In this document: piece by piece, positions 11,531 through 23,663 of the stretch
Position numbering within the stretch: position 1 is the first letter of the stretch
Layout: each line of letters starts with the position of its first letter
DNA from: Hawksworthiomyces lignivorus
Lineage: Eukaryota; Ascomycota; Sordariomycetes; Ophiostomatales; Ophiostomataceae
Reading direction: 5' to 3'
Length of the DNA: 64,000 nucleotides
Assembly (NCBI GenBank): GCA_002917075.1
Contig: NTMA01000121.1
Span: 47,628 to 111,627, forward strand
Position numbers and translations under genes: made by a program
The notes under the pieces: model-generated
Told to the model about the DNA's origin: nothing
The model's database searches: none
The model's input: the letters and a program-made list of their open reading frames with translations, nothing else

Positions 11531-14500
11531 AGGGGATGACATGAAATTCACTCATGACCATCTCATACGCCTAAAGAACCAAACAGTCTACATATGCTGC
11601 TATATTATCTATCCGAAACCTAACATCACAGTCCTTTTTCCTTCTTCTTTTTCTCTAGTTTTTCCATTTCGTTTCTTTCCAAGCCCTTTTTTTTTCTTTT
11701 GTCTTGGATACTATACGGGAATAGACACCAGGCGTTTGGTTATTTTATACACACACGTGTTTGCATTTTGGTTTGGTAGCAGAATCACAGACAGACACCA
11801 ACCACATATTATAACAAGGGACAGATATAAACAGAATGACAAGAGGAGAGGGCTCCTTTATTAGGTTGCTATTTCTGAGAAGGGAAGGAGAACCTCGAAA
11901 TGATGGATTCTCTATTGGAGACAAAAGGAGTAGAAACCTTGCCTCTTAATATATCCTATTTCAGTGGCCAAATTGCGATGCATAACGCAAAGATAGCCAC
12001 AGAAAAAAAAAAAGTCAGCGTTCAGCTTGCTGTGATCAATTTGCTGGTGAGAGAAGATTACATCAAAAACATGACAGGTCACTTTGCTCCACAGAATGTC
12101 GACAGTCAGCCTATGCCCACCTCTGTCCTCCTCTGCTCGCTGGCCATACCAATTTCTACGGTTTGCTTCTATTGGAGTAGAAGAACTGCCCAAGAGATAC
12201 AAAAGAGGAGAGAGATCGACATGATAGACCCGTACATGACCGCATCTGCTTGTGTGAGGTGGCTTCCATTAGCTCAAATCCCCAAACCACTGCAAGGCAG
12301 AAACTTGTTTCATTGTTGGAAGTTGGAATGAGCTCTGGGAAAACCGAAAAGGTTTTTCTTACTGTCTCTCCTCGTTTGTAGCCATTCTCGTCCGATTTCG
12401 AACAAGTCACAAACTAATCAAACAGAAATCACGTCGTCCTCTCATTTTTATTTTTCTCTTCTTGTCTCGAGGGTCCTCTACATTACTTTGCGACCTGTCG
12501 TATTTCGATTCTGTTTATTACCTAGTTACCCACCAAGCAAGGCAATAAAAGGGCGGAAACCATCTAGTATTATTATGGAGTTTGCAACTAGCTTGCGCTC
12601 TCGTCTTCCCCGTTTTCCCTTTGCACCTCGGCCCCCCTCACCTCTCCTTCTCTATTTCCGTCTCCACTGATCACAAGGCCTACAACTTGCATGCGCTGCA
12701 GCGTTGACTCCTCACCCTTTTTCACTTTAAGCTTTTCCTTGCTTTCCGCGCCGCCCTGTACAAACAGACTGCATCGGTCGCAATCTGCCGGGTTATCGCT
12801 GCATGGGCATGCAGCGATAGCAGGATTTTTGTGCAAACGCGTCCAGGGGCCATCCTCGCTTGGTCTGGTTCGTCTTGTAAGACATTACAACAGGTCTAGA
12901 TATCTAAGCCACAATCCAGCGTTCCGGAATGCTCCTTCTTTCTTTCCGGTCCCAAAGACTCGTCCCGTCTCTAAAAGGCCATCATGTTCGGCGTGTTTTT
13001 TCGGGGGGTTGCCGGGTAGGGCGGCTCTCATCTCCATTTTGGGGGCCGAAACTGGCCTTATAACTCGCAGTCGGCGCATATGCACACTCCTGTCAGAGAG
13101 CCTTGAACCGCTCCCAGGAACCAGGGAGAAAGCGGTAGCTATACCGCGCGGAGCTATAGGGCACATGGGGACAGGAAACAAGAGGTGCGACAAGTTGCGC
13201 CTATAGTGAGCGATATCATAATGAGCCTGATAAGGAGCGCGCACGGAGGGCTAGAAATTGGCAAAGGACGTTTGTCGTGATCTCGTATCACCCCATCCAC
13301 ACCATTTGGTATTGGCACTCTTGGGCTAACTCACAGACTGCATCTGATCATTCCGCAGCATGCGGTAGTGGATTTTTTGGGGGTTCTTTCGGCCACGAAG
13401 CATTACACCAGATTCAACCTAGTGCACCCCTCCTTTTGGGTCTCGTTTCTTTTTCAAGGGAAGCCTTTCGTTCGTCTCCTGTCCTGCAAAGATACCGTGG
13501 CCCTGGGAACGGAACTTGTGTAATTTCTTGCGTTTTACATAATGAAGGGAGGGTTGCATCGAAGGGCCTGTGAAAGGAAAGCCGTGGTCTGGGAGGGAGG
13601 GGTGTGTCGTTTTGCACAGGACAGCTTTGTCCCGATAGGGTATCGCCATCTCTCTCTTGTTCAATGTCCAGACGTACGCGGATGTATAGCATCTCGCTCT
13701 ATCCATTTCCCCCATTTCTTTTTCATCTTCTTTTTCCTTTCTTTCTTTTCTTTTTTTTTTTTTTTTCTCGGAGCGGTCAAAGGGATGGGATCCGGCAGCG
13801 AAGGTGCAAAAAGAAAGCAGAACATTACCAAGACAGGGACAGGGGTTCGAAATGGCTTCCTGAGACACAAAACGTGAAATTACGTTGTGGCTAGATTGAT
13901 GTCTCCTTGCCGTTCATTTTTTTTTTTTTAGCTTTTCTTTGGTTAGTGTTTCGCTCGAGAACTTGCAGTGAATTCACCGAATCCTCCGTATCTTGATTCT
14001 TCGTTTCTAGGAGAAGGGGGGGAAGGCCTCAAAAAGGAGCGAAACCTGGTTGTCGGTAGCGCAATGCCGCCCTGGGAGCCTCTCGTCTGCCGTCTCTGAT
14101 TGATCCGTTTCGTTTCGCCTACTGCGTTCGTCGCCTTCCTTGGTCAAATCCGGGTTCTCCCCGAAGCCTTTTCCTGCCAGCCTCACGGCGAGACAAGTTT
14201 AGAAACACATTTGAGGAAGACCTAGGGGGGCCTCTGTCTTCCAGATTTTTTTTTTGTTGGTGATGCTGATCCGCCGAGCGCGCCTTTTTCAGCTCGAATG
14301 CCTGAAGCAGCTTGTCCCTGGTCAATCCCCCCCCTTTTGATGTAGAAAAAAAAAAGAGGATGAAATCATGAACTTTTTTCTTATCCGGAAATCTCAAAAG
14401 CTGTGATAGACCTGAGAATACCGTAAGCAGGCCAATTCCCCTACGTGAGTGGCCAGACTACCCAGAAGAAGAAAAGAAAAAAAGAGAGAGAAACACGCCA

Positions 14501-17500
14501 GTAATGAGTTTTCCAGCAATATGATACATCACATTGCGGTGGCACACATGAACGCCATGCGAGAGGAGGAGCCGAGGCGAGGAGGGTTCCTCAAGACAGG
14601 TTAATTTGGTAAAATGATAGGCGGGAGACGATCGCTTTCAGACGCCCTTCATCAAAATTCCTCCCCCCATTCAACTCCCGGGTTCTGCACCACGGAGAAT
14701 AGATGATATAAGAATGCCATGCTCGCTCTGTACAAATTGGGCACATCTGAAGAGCCTTGGCGACATGGCTAATCCCTTCTAGTTCTGGCCCACACAAATC
14801 GACCCTCTTGGTCCGAGTGTCTTCCCTTTTCCGCGCAGCCTTAGTGAGTAAACGATGTGGTGTGGGTAATATTATGGGGTTCGCACTACTAGGAGATTTT
14901 CTGCGAAGCATGTACTTGTACTCCGTAGATGTGATCATGAAGGGAAGAGAGACACATCTGGAGGCGGCATTCTCTGCCTGAGCATACATATGTTGGTGGA
15001 GCTGCCAGGCTAAGAAAGGAAGAGGTTAAAACAAGCGAGAAGTGGACAGCGATCGACCTTGCATATGGTTCTGTGCTAAAGTTTGCTCGTCTCGCTCGTG
15101 TACAATCCCATTGCGCCAAACCGCCTTACGTACATGTATTCTTTAGTCGCAGCGCAGTGCCGTGAAACCACATGTGGTGGCCCTGGGTCCTGCAATCAGA
15201 GAGAGTGGCCCTGAGGCGCGGAGAGTCTCGGAGCCAGAGCGCAAATTGGCGATCTTGGAGAGAAAGGCAGAGGAGCTGATACCAGCATCTGGTAGCGGCG
15301 CCTCCGCCGCCGTTCGCGCTTCTCCGTTGTTGGTAGCGGCTGCGAGGTGCGCACGAACTTGCTTCTTGTCTTAGCCTGCTCTGCATTTGGTATATCCGTC
15401 GTAATCTGAATTTTTTTTTATGATCAGCAAAACAGCTTCTCTCCCACCCCTACCGCCCCTTTCTTTAGAACCAGTACTTTGTAATAACAGCACTGTTGCC
15501 AAGTCATTTATTTTTTACGGGGCGCCAGCGGCGCCTTGCTTGAAAAAGAAAGCAGAATCTCGTAAAATCACGATGCCGCTGAATGACTCCGTAGAAAGAG
15601 CGAAGAGCTACCGGCCGCGCGGAAAGCAATCCTAGCTACATGACAAGTACGTATGTATGGCAAGTATCTTGCATCGAAGGCCATCTCTCTTTTTGGTCCT
15701 ATCTACGTTCTTTTGCCCTATCTGCGCTGTGGGCAAGCTTGGATCCAATCATTGCAACGATCCTGTCCAGCCCAAAGGAGCAGAAAAAAGGCGAAGCCGA
15801 TGGCAGCAAATATCAGGAAGAAAAAATAAAGAAAAACATAGTTATTGCTTCTTTTGTGAATCTTTGTCTCACACACATTCGCATCGAAATGCACGACGTG
15901 CGTACACCACAGTCCGCCAACCCGCATTTTCAGCTCCCCCTTGCATGAGGCGAGCTCGCCCTCTTCTTCCAAAACCCTTTCGTCATCCCATTTCACAACA
16001 TTTTTCTTTCTTTTTCTTTCCTCTTTCCTTTTTCTCTGCGCCTTGCAAGCTTCGGCCATATCCAGCCCACATCTTTGTGTATCCACGTATCCACCCCGTT
16101 TGTAAACTCAGACTTTGAACTTTCCCACTCGTAAACTCATCCACACAACGGCCGTCCTCTAATTCCCCCAGTGGGTAACCTGCACATTTCAGCCTAGCCC
16201 ATTCTTTGCTTCTTGCAGATAAACCTATGTACGACTGCGCTCGCCACGGAGAAACAGCCTCCTTGCTTAGTACTGTTACCCAACTCCATAGTTTTCAAAG
16301 CCATCATTCTTACTAAAGGTGCGAATGAAACGATGGGGAAGAGGTGATGGGAAAAGCGGCCCCTGGCCCACCCAAGCCTAAAGGCTAATGCTCTGCTTTT
16401 TAGACCCTGTCTCGTCGTTTGCTCAGAGAAATGATCGTGTACTTTCTCTCGAAACAATGGGTTCCTCTATTGCAAGAGAGAGGGAAGCCATTGAAAAAAA
16501 GGGAACCCGAAAAGGGGGAAAGGGAAGAGCAAAAAGGGCAAAAGAGAAAGGAGAAGAGAGACCAGCAAATTTTGCGTCGATTTTTTTTTTTTTTTTTTTT
16601 GGTTTGTTTGTCTCTCTGATGCGTTCATCAGGAATATGCATGCTTGGGAGCTAGCCAATGGTAAAACAAGGGGGGCTTGATTTTCTTCGCAGGAAAATCC
16701 ATGGCATCTGACAAACCGATCTACTCTGGGGTAGAAGAGTCGGGCCGCGCTTTCGGCGGTGACCGTCGTAGCTGATGCACCATTCGCAACAGGGCGATGC
16801 ACTCTTGCATGAGTATTACGGCGTGAGAAAAGCCGAATATAGACTATGCATCAGCTCTACAGGGCTCCGTATGCCAGATCGCACGCAGTGTTGGACGGAC
16901 AAGCTCGGGAGGAGCTCCGGGCGAGACATTATTGGAGAGAAGGGGGGAAGGATTTCAGGGTAGGATTGATCGAGAAAGAGGATACGTGAATCGGAGGGGA
17001 AAGGGAGAAAAAAGCATTGGACGATCGCACGGGTAATGCCTCCCTCCTCCACACACCACACTGCATTTTACGTTATGGAGCACGGGTCCCAGCGGCCTGT
17101 TTTCGCCTTGGCAGCTCTTGGGCGAGGCCTAGATGCGTGGCAAAGCATGCATCGCAACAAATCTCGCGAAAGTGCGCCGTAGAATGCTACAGTCCAAGCA
17201 GCGCAGTGCAGCGCAGCGCGGAGCCACCAGGTGGCGATTAGTAAAGGGGATTCCAAGAGGCTTGCGGGCATGAAGGGAGAAGGCCGCACCCCGGCTTCTC
17301 CTTTCGCCAAGTGTTGCCGTTCTTGTCGTCGTCGTATCCATGAAAGAACCCGGCCCTTTTGGCTCTGTGAGCAATTGATTTGCGAAACCGTCGACATGTG
17401 CATGCGTGCTCATCACCGCAGCAGGCAAACAGATGCAAAGCATTCCGTTCCCAGCTCCTTCATGCAGTAACACAAAATATGCACGTTTCTGAGCTGGGGA

Positions 17501-18450
17501 ATAGGCCTATCAGAGGAGAGAAGCCGTATCCGAACGAGCGGGCTAGGAACGCCACCAGGAAGCTCACGGACGAGTAGCCTCCTTACCGCCTTCGCGGCGT
17601 AATCCTATTTTCGCAATTCACGGATTATACATACTCAAAACGGATAGGGAGCAAAAAAAGAAAAGTACTGTACATGGGCGGTGCCACTGGACACATGTGA
17701 GAGGGCTCTGAGAGCATCAAACAGGTCTCCATTCTTCGAGAATCGACGGGCTGCGAGATTGCTCGTATTACAGCGGTCGCGACATGGCCCGGCAGGCAAA
17801 GACCGCCGTGCCGCTGTCACTTGTCTCTGGCTCCAGGGATCTACACAGGGTATTGCTTGTCAAGGCATGGCTGTGTACAGAAGGCTCCGCCTCTCATAGG
17901 GCCTCGCCCTTGAAACGCCCAAGAGCTGGTTTCTTACCACCAACACCCAACACCAACATTAACACCATCAACCACTGCCACCACCACCACCAAGAATAGG
18001 GAAGGCTAGATAGAGAGTAGGATTGTGGCCGGGAGGAAGAGGGGGAGGAATGTAAGGACACTACGCCAGACGGGGCTTTCAACAGAAGCAGCAGGCAGGA
18101 CGGCCGGAGCAACCCAAATTTGTCGACGTGCAGCAATTCGGGAGAATGGCCGTGTGCCGGTGCTAAATCTAGCTAATTTAGCGTTTGTGGGAAGCGTAGC
18201 AGAGAGGAATTCCAAATGCGCGTGCAAAATAGGCTTCGATGGGCTTGGTTTCGAGTTTTTACCAGTGGTATATTTCGAGGAATCTCACGGGTTTCGTGTT
18301 TGCGTGATGGCGCTTCTGTATGACAGATATGTGATGCTTTTTGCGGCTTATCCCGTTCCCTTGATGTTTTTCTTCTTGGTCAAATCGTCTTGGTCCATTT
18401 TTTTTCCCTTTCGTTTTTTTAGGCTCTTCAGCCTCAGGGGAGGGCCTATC

Positions 18451-18506
18451 TGCTAGTGAGGATGGGGCATTGTCTTCCTGCTGGTGAGGACGGGACATTG
18501 TCTTCC
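18451..18506. repeat. 28-bp tandem duplication
   Basis: Two adjacent 28-bp copies (18451-18478 and 18479-18506) share GTGAGGA...CATTGTCTTCC and differ at three positions, all transitions. It lies in DNA with no recognised gene. Twenty-eight is not a multiple of three, which argues against coding. Confidence 0.9.
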
Positions 18507-18660
18507 TCTGAGCGCATGATATGCTGAGAGCAACCTCTCCTCCTGTGTACTCGCACAGGCTCCACTCTTCGGCAATTAAAGCTGTAATAATACGCAAGAG
18601 CTTTAAGACAAAATATTGTAAACGAGACTGAATTTCACCTGGCTCGGTGTACCTTTCTAT

Positions 18661-18680
18661 CTCGAGGCTGCGACCTCGAG
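18661..18680. repeat. Perfect inverted repeat (7-bp arms, 6-nt loop)
   Basis: CTCGAGG, six bases, CCTCGAG. It could be a binding site for a dimeric regulator or an RNA hairpin; no gene start lies nearby to favour either. Confidence 0.6.
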
Positions 18681-18722
18681 CACGGAGATAGATGGCTATT
18701 TCGTACGCCGAAGAGTCTCAAT

Positions 18723-19385
18723 ATGGGCTCCGTGTGCGGTGGGAAGAAAGGAGGAAGAAGCAATTACATAGAAAAGAGAATAAAAGATCGAAACAGGCCT
18801 ACCGACGGCCGTGCAACCTTGTCGATAGATGCTCCTTTCCCGATCCACCTTGTCAGCACAACGTTTCATGAAGAAATCCAAATTCTGGAGGGTAGCATTC
18901 TTCGTCGATGCCCGAGGAACTTTCTGCCGCCGCAGCCCAATATGACGACTCACAACAAGAATGCAGGCGAAAGATTGTTCGACTATCTTGCTGCATCCTT
19001 CCTCCATAGGGAGATGCCGCGCTCACCGATGCTCCTGTCGTCGTCTATCGGAAATGTTGTCAAATTAAATAACCCTGGTCCTTGCACCGAATGCATCTCC
19101 GCGCAGAACCATATATATACGATACGCATGTGGGAGAGCACGAGTACGCACGCATACCGCACACATCACACACCACACAATATGCGGCAGCCATCTCCCA
19201 GACGGCTTCGAAACATACATCAGCAACACACGAGCATACAGCAAGCATGCATCACGTGCGCTGACGAGACGACAAACTGCATCGAAAAGAAAAAAAAAAA
19301 AAATGAAGATGAAGCAGAAGAAGAGCAGTGCACGGTATGCGGCGTACTCTCGCTACTTGCAAATCCTGTAAATTACTCCATATGA
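18723..19385 (+). CDS. Unassigned 220-codon ORF with three CxxC motifs (doubtful)
   Basis: This ATG-initiated frame is the longest in the 12 kb desert that is not explained by a pyrimidine-only composition. The deduced protein has three Cys-x-x-Cys pairs (CTEC, CITC, CTVC), a His/Thr-rich stretch and a Lys/Glu-rich segment near the C-terminus. I recognise no family, and no intron signals or typical leader support it. It may be a chance ORF in C- and A-rich DNA. Confidence 0.18.
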   Translation: MGSVCGGKKGGRSNYIEKRIKDRNRPTDGRATLSIDAPFPIHLVSTTFHEEIQILEGSILRRCPRNFLPPQPNMTTHNKNAGERLFDYLAASFLHREMPRSPMLLSSSIGNVVKLNNPGPCTECISAQNHIYTIRMWESTSTHAYRTHHTPHNMRQPSPRRLRNIHQQHTSIQQACITCADETTNCIEKKKKKNEDEAEEEQCTVCGVLSLLANPVNYSI

Positions 19386-20657
19386 AGGGAAAGCAAGGGA
19401 GCGTGGTCAGTGGTTCCAGGGGTGTTCAAATGGCTCATAAAATTTCCTCCACGGCAAATCGTCTCCTCTTTTTTCTTTTTCTTTCTCTTTTTCAACCCCC
19501 CCTTTGCCTCTTAGCCTTTTAGTTCTTCACCTCCCCCCCCGTCGTCCCTGTGCTGTCCCCCACGCTCTCCTTATCCTTTTCTCATTTCACCCCTGGTCTT
19601 ACGTTTTCTCACTTACATATATGCCTCTATTCTTACGAATACAGGCTCTGTCATTGTCTGTTTGGTCCACTACTGCCGTCACCGTTAGCCGTCAAACGCA
19701 ATTATCCGACGTAAATCTGCAGCTGAGCGCTGGAGCTAGGCATAAAGAGAGCAGGAGCAGTAGAAGATCGCCAACAACCAACAGCCGTTTGGTCGTCTTG
19801 TCGGCCCAGGGCAGCTCACAAACAAAAGCGTACTCGTACCTGGTTATATTTCTCTTTACCCTATCCGGCCTGCTTGTCGAGGCGGACATTGTAATAGTGA
19901 TCGCTTTCGCCATTGGAAAATCACAATCGGTCAAGGCAGGAAGACTTGAAAAGGGGGCTTCGATGCGCGGAAGCATCCAGCAGCTTTAAACGAGAGAAGA
20001 AGCACAGAAAAGTGCTTCGGTCGAGAGCGCCATCGTCTTGTCCTCACAACATCAAGCAACGTAAAACGTACGAGGTGTGGCTGTGTGGATATTCGACATT
20101 ACACAACGCTGCCTTTGAGTGCTGAGCATCTGTATGTACGCACAGAGGGTACAAATGCGCCTAGCCAAACCACATAAACGAACAAATGGTACGGGGATCC
20201 CACGCGAGCAAGTGGATCTGACATATATGTATATGCAAATCCATTGCTATGGATTTGGGGATGCCGCCCTTGTTGCGCATCATATGGTGGGAGCCAGGGG
20301 AGGGGAAATGGTTTACACCGTCCGCCGTACGTATCCTCGTATGTGAAAGAAGAGAGAGGAGAGAATGAGGAAAGTATCAACAGCAAAAAGTGTGTCAGAG
20401 TCAGCTCAAACACAAGCAGATAGCCATTCTTTACCCCTTGTCTTCACCAGGTCTCATATGCTTATGTTCCATCTTATTGTTTGTTCTATTCTTCGCTCTC
20501 CTCCTGTTTCTCTTCCATTCTCCTTCGTCTCCCCCCCCCTTTCATGTACTTCTCATATGTCTCTCGTTCCTTCTCCCCTCTCCCCCCCCCCCCTTTCTCC
20601 CCAATTTCCCCCCTGTAAGTGCTTCTTCGGCTTCTGCATCTCATTCGTCCTTCTCCT

Positions 20658-20951
20658 ATGTCGCCAGCTATACCAAACTTCGTGGACTCACCGCCGTCTC
20701 CGGGCCAAAAACAAGACACCATGTCTGCTAGCAATGAGCTGACCGAACATACCAAGCGCTCTGCCTCATCTTCTGCCTTCCCTGGATTACGCGGTATGCA
20801 GCACGCAGCACATTTGCCGCATTTACTCGGATTATTCAACGTACCCTGCCGTCGAACTGCCCACCCTCGCCCCTCCCCCTCTTCGTGTTCTTCTTGCGGT
20901 ACGGAGCACACAGCGTGCCCCTGCGCCCTGCTAGCACTAACCATAAAATAG
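20658..20951 (+). CDS. Hypothetical small protein behind a pyrimidine-rich leader (weak)
   Basis: An ATG at 20658 opens 97 codons. A second in-frame ATG at 20721 has a good context (ACACCATGTC). The tract before it (20440-20640) is strongly pyrimidine-rich, like true leaders in this window. The first 45 residues, Ser/Pro-rich and hydrophilic, look protein-like; the rest is Cys/Pro-rich and less convincing. A possible GTATGC donor near 20794 and a CTAAC...TAG acceptor ending near 20951 could mean the true product is spliced. No family recognised. Confidence 0.25.
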   Translation: MSPAIPNFVDSPPSPGQKQDTMSASNELTEHTKRSASSSAFPGLRGMQHAAHLPHLLGLFNVPCRRTAHPRPSPSSCSSCGTEHTACPCALLALTIK

Positions 20952-20965
20952 GCAGCTTCTTTTTG

Positions 20966-21018
20966 CTCGACCCACCAGGTTGAGGTGGGAGAAAATCCAT
21001 CGCGTTAAGGCGATGGAT
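20966..21018. other. Two tandem perfect hairpins
   Basis: The first hairpin has stem CCCACC (20971-20976), a 7-nt loop and GGTGGG (20984-20989), extendable by CT/AG across a small bulge. The second has a 9-bp perfect stem ATCCATCGC (20995-21003), a 6-nt loop and GCGATGGAT (21010-21018). They are separated by AGAAA. Both could form in RNA from either strand. They are shorter than the arms of an H/ACA snoRNA. Confidence 0.6.
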
Positions 21019-21335
21019 GAAAACTAAGAAACACAGAGAGAAACATATTGCAAATAGGGAGACTAATCCGAGCAGGAAGCACTTGTTCGATCATAAAACA
21101 TCCGCAGATTCCGTACCACTCGTTCACCGTATACCAGCTTTCCATCCCCCACTAGCCAAGGCTCCGGCCAGAGCCCCTTTTTCTTTCTATTTTGAGCGCG
21201 CTGGCAATATTGGGAAAATTAAGATACACGCTGCTGTTGCCGAATTTCCCTCGACGGTGGCTGATCAGGACGGGGACGGAGGCAGACGATCATTCGTTCC
21301 CTGCCATGTGCGGTTTTCTCCTCGTCATTTCTGGT

Positions 21336-21337
<2 letters not shown>

Positions 21338-21368
<31 letters not shown>

Positions 21369-21369
21369 G
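21338..21369. repeat. Homopolymer junction T10-G22
   Basis: Ten T followed by twenty-two G on the plus strand. The G run can form G-quadruplexes. Its exact length is prone to sequencing error. Confidence 0.85.
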
Positions 21370-23498
21370 TAGTTCTGCATGTACGTACGGCCCTGTGTAC
21401 CGGTTGCTCCATTGGGCATTCGTCCTTCTGTCGTTCTCCGTTTGTTGCTCGCTTCGATCGGCCTGGCGTATCACAGGCGCCACACCAAACCAAACACATC
21501 TAGCATGCCTATCGCTTCCACCCGCCCCCGTGGTCTTTGCCTGTCTGGGCGGATCCCAAAAACCCAGACCTCGCTCTCCGCTGTTGCACTAATCTTCATG
21601 GCGGGCCTGCCGATCTCTCTCGCTGGCTTTTTACTTTTTGGGATGGGCCTTGTCCACTCACCAGCCAGCGTCCGCTTCCGAGCTAGCACTCACACGCATT
21701 GTCTACCCCCCCTCCCCCGGCTCTTCCAGCTTGTCGCGAGGGTGCCTACGTTTATTAGCGCACATCTTGGGTCTAGCCATTTCAGCGAGTCCCATCCCCA
21801 AATCCCAGCAGCAAATCCCATCAAATCTCAACCTCGTCCCGGCCTTGTAGTTAGCCTGTTCCCAGCTTCCAAAACACTCGCACGCTAGTGCCATCTAGCG
21901 TGAGGAGTACAGGCCTGCGAACAGTCCGAACAGCCTCTGACTCGCTGCCTCTCTGAAAACACCCTTCTGCAGTATCGTTCCGAATAGGCTAACACCATAT
22001 GCAAAAATGGTATGCTCATAGTATGCCATGCCATACCATGCCACAGGCTGGCCTCGTTTTCCTTGTACCCCCCTCGTGGTGCCCTCCCCTCCCCAGGAGG
22101 TCCAAACAGGAAGCCCTCCGCGCCAGTCTCCGCAACGTATTTTTTTTTTTTTCGTGCTCTGCTAGGCCATGCACTTGCGCGATAGCTTGTAGCTGCGCGG
22201 CGCGGCGTATTGTAAACCACCCGGCTGGCCTGGTTTGCTCCCATGACGTTCCATTAGTGCGTTTCTCTTCATGTCTGTCGTACTCCGTAGCATGCTAGGC
22301 AGAGCGGCTGAGAATGAGAAACGAAAGCAACCAAAAAGTTTTGGATCGAGAAAAGACAATTGAGAAGAGCGGAGCAGGGGGGTGCGGAATTTCCAAGGGA
22401 GACAGAAAAGGCTCTAGCTAAAGCTATTTCCTGACGTGCCTGTTTTTTTTATTATTATTTAATTCCCTATGCCTTTTTTGGTTGTCCTACTATATACGCA
22501 TGTTTTCCGCTTTTAGTGCCAACAAGGGACCGCATGCGGGCTTCTTGTTCGTTGGACATACGAGAGTAGAAAAGAAAATCAGGAAAAAGAAACCGAGAAA
22601 GAAGAAAAATTCGGCGCAGTTCGTGCGCAGACAGGACGGGTTGTGCGTATATTACACTAGCAGCAAAGCACAGAGCAGAGAAAAGACAGGGGAAGATATA
22701 TAAAAAAAGAAAGGAAGGCAAAGAAAGACAAGAAGGGTGTGGGACCAGACTTTGGGAGGCTGTGGGAAGGCCTTCTTGCTACGTTGTGGATTGCTTGTCT
22801 TTCATGTCCTTGGATCGGTTCTTCTTATTTTCTTTTTTTCTTTTTCTTTTCTTTTTTCTTCTTCACCTTCTGCCTCCTCTATTTCGTTCCATTGCGTTTG
22901 TAAACAACTTCGATCTTTTCTTACACAATCAGCTTTTCCACGTCAGATTCTGAGAGAACATCCTTCTCTTATACCCCCGTCCGCGAGCTACCAATATCTC
23001 ACCATCTCTGGATCTTATAACCATTTCGAGCCATCTCTCCCTTGTTGCACACTCTGTGCAGCATCATCTTTCTGTCATACACTCGACGTTACTTGTTCTT
23101 TTCTACGCATACACAAGCAACACCCGCGATCAGCCGCGGCTACCTTTCACCTCTTTTTTTTTTTTTTTTGAAGTATCCTCTCCGTCGTCTGTGTCGCCAT
23201 CTTCCGCCCGTCCGGCAATTGCTCGTTCGCCTCGCCAAAGATCTGGTCGACCTTCGCTCGGGCTCCGCCCTAGATTTCCGCCGCCTCTGATCTCTTTGTC
23301 AGGCTTCGTCATCGTTTTGACTTGTCTCTTTTCGTCCGCATCTCTCCGTTGGCATTCTAGATCTGAAATATTCTGATCTGTATCTCTGCCCAGGCCTTGC
23401 TTGGCTTGTCTATGCCATCGTTTGTTTGGCTCACCCTACTTTCCGTTTCGGGCAGCTCTCCCAAACCTTGTGCCCACTTACATCCCGTCTCCCTATTC

Positions 23499-23561
23499 GC
23501 TCTCTCTCTCTCGCTCTCTCTCTCTCTCTCGCTCTCTCTCTCGCTCTCTCACTCACTCTCT
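23499..23561. repeat. CT microsatellite
   Basis: About 60 bp of TC dinucleotides interrupted by TCGC units, about 100 bp upstream of the start codon at 23664. Pyrimidine tracts of this kind are common in fungal promoters and leaders. Confidence 0.85.
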
Positions 23562-23663
23562 GAGTGCTTTCTTTTTTATCCTTCTCCTTTCCACCACTCC
23601 TATTTCACAAAGCCTCACGCGACAGCCAGCGCCCAAGCAACCCACCTAGCCTTCTTGTGCGCC

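Larger units (their letters stand above)
11531..20657. other. Gene desert, left part
   Basis: No recognised gene. The start is the PLC 3' flank. The rest contains pyrimidine- and purine-rich tracts, T runs (20 T at 16581-16600) and many short ORFs without family resemblance. Noted inside are a 28-bp tandem duplication (18451-18506), a perfect inverted repeat (18661-18680) and an unusually long unassigned ORF (18723-19385). The stretch could hold non-coding transcripts. Confidence 0.45.
20952..23663. other. Gene-poor region and leader of the zinc-ribbon gene
   Basis: Apart from the hairpins, this stretch holds a T10-G22 homopolymer junction (21338-21369) and, from about 22800 to 23660, a strongly pyrimidine-rich plus strand. 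The latter is probably the promoter and leader of the gene at 23664 and ends in a CT microsatellite. Open frames there are explained by the lack of A and G. Confidence 0.45.

Noticed and set aside
11900..13206. ORFs of 143 and 171 codons after PLC
   Set aside because: Lengths of this order are expected by chance in 64 kb; translations show no domain, and codon use is unlike the real genes.
13840..13870. Possible tRNA B box (GGGGTTCGAAATGG)
   Set aside because: No matching cloverleaf around it.
20966..21018. Paired hairpins as an H/ACA snoRNA
   Set aside because: Stems are too short and lack internal guide pockets, although an ANANNA-like AGAAAA lies between them.
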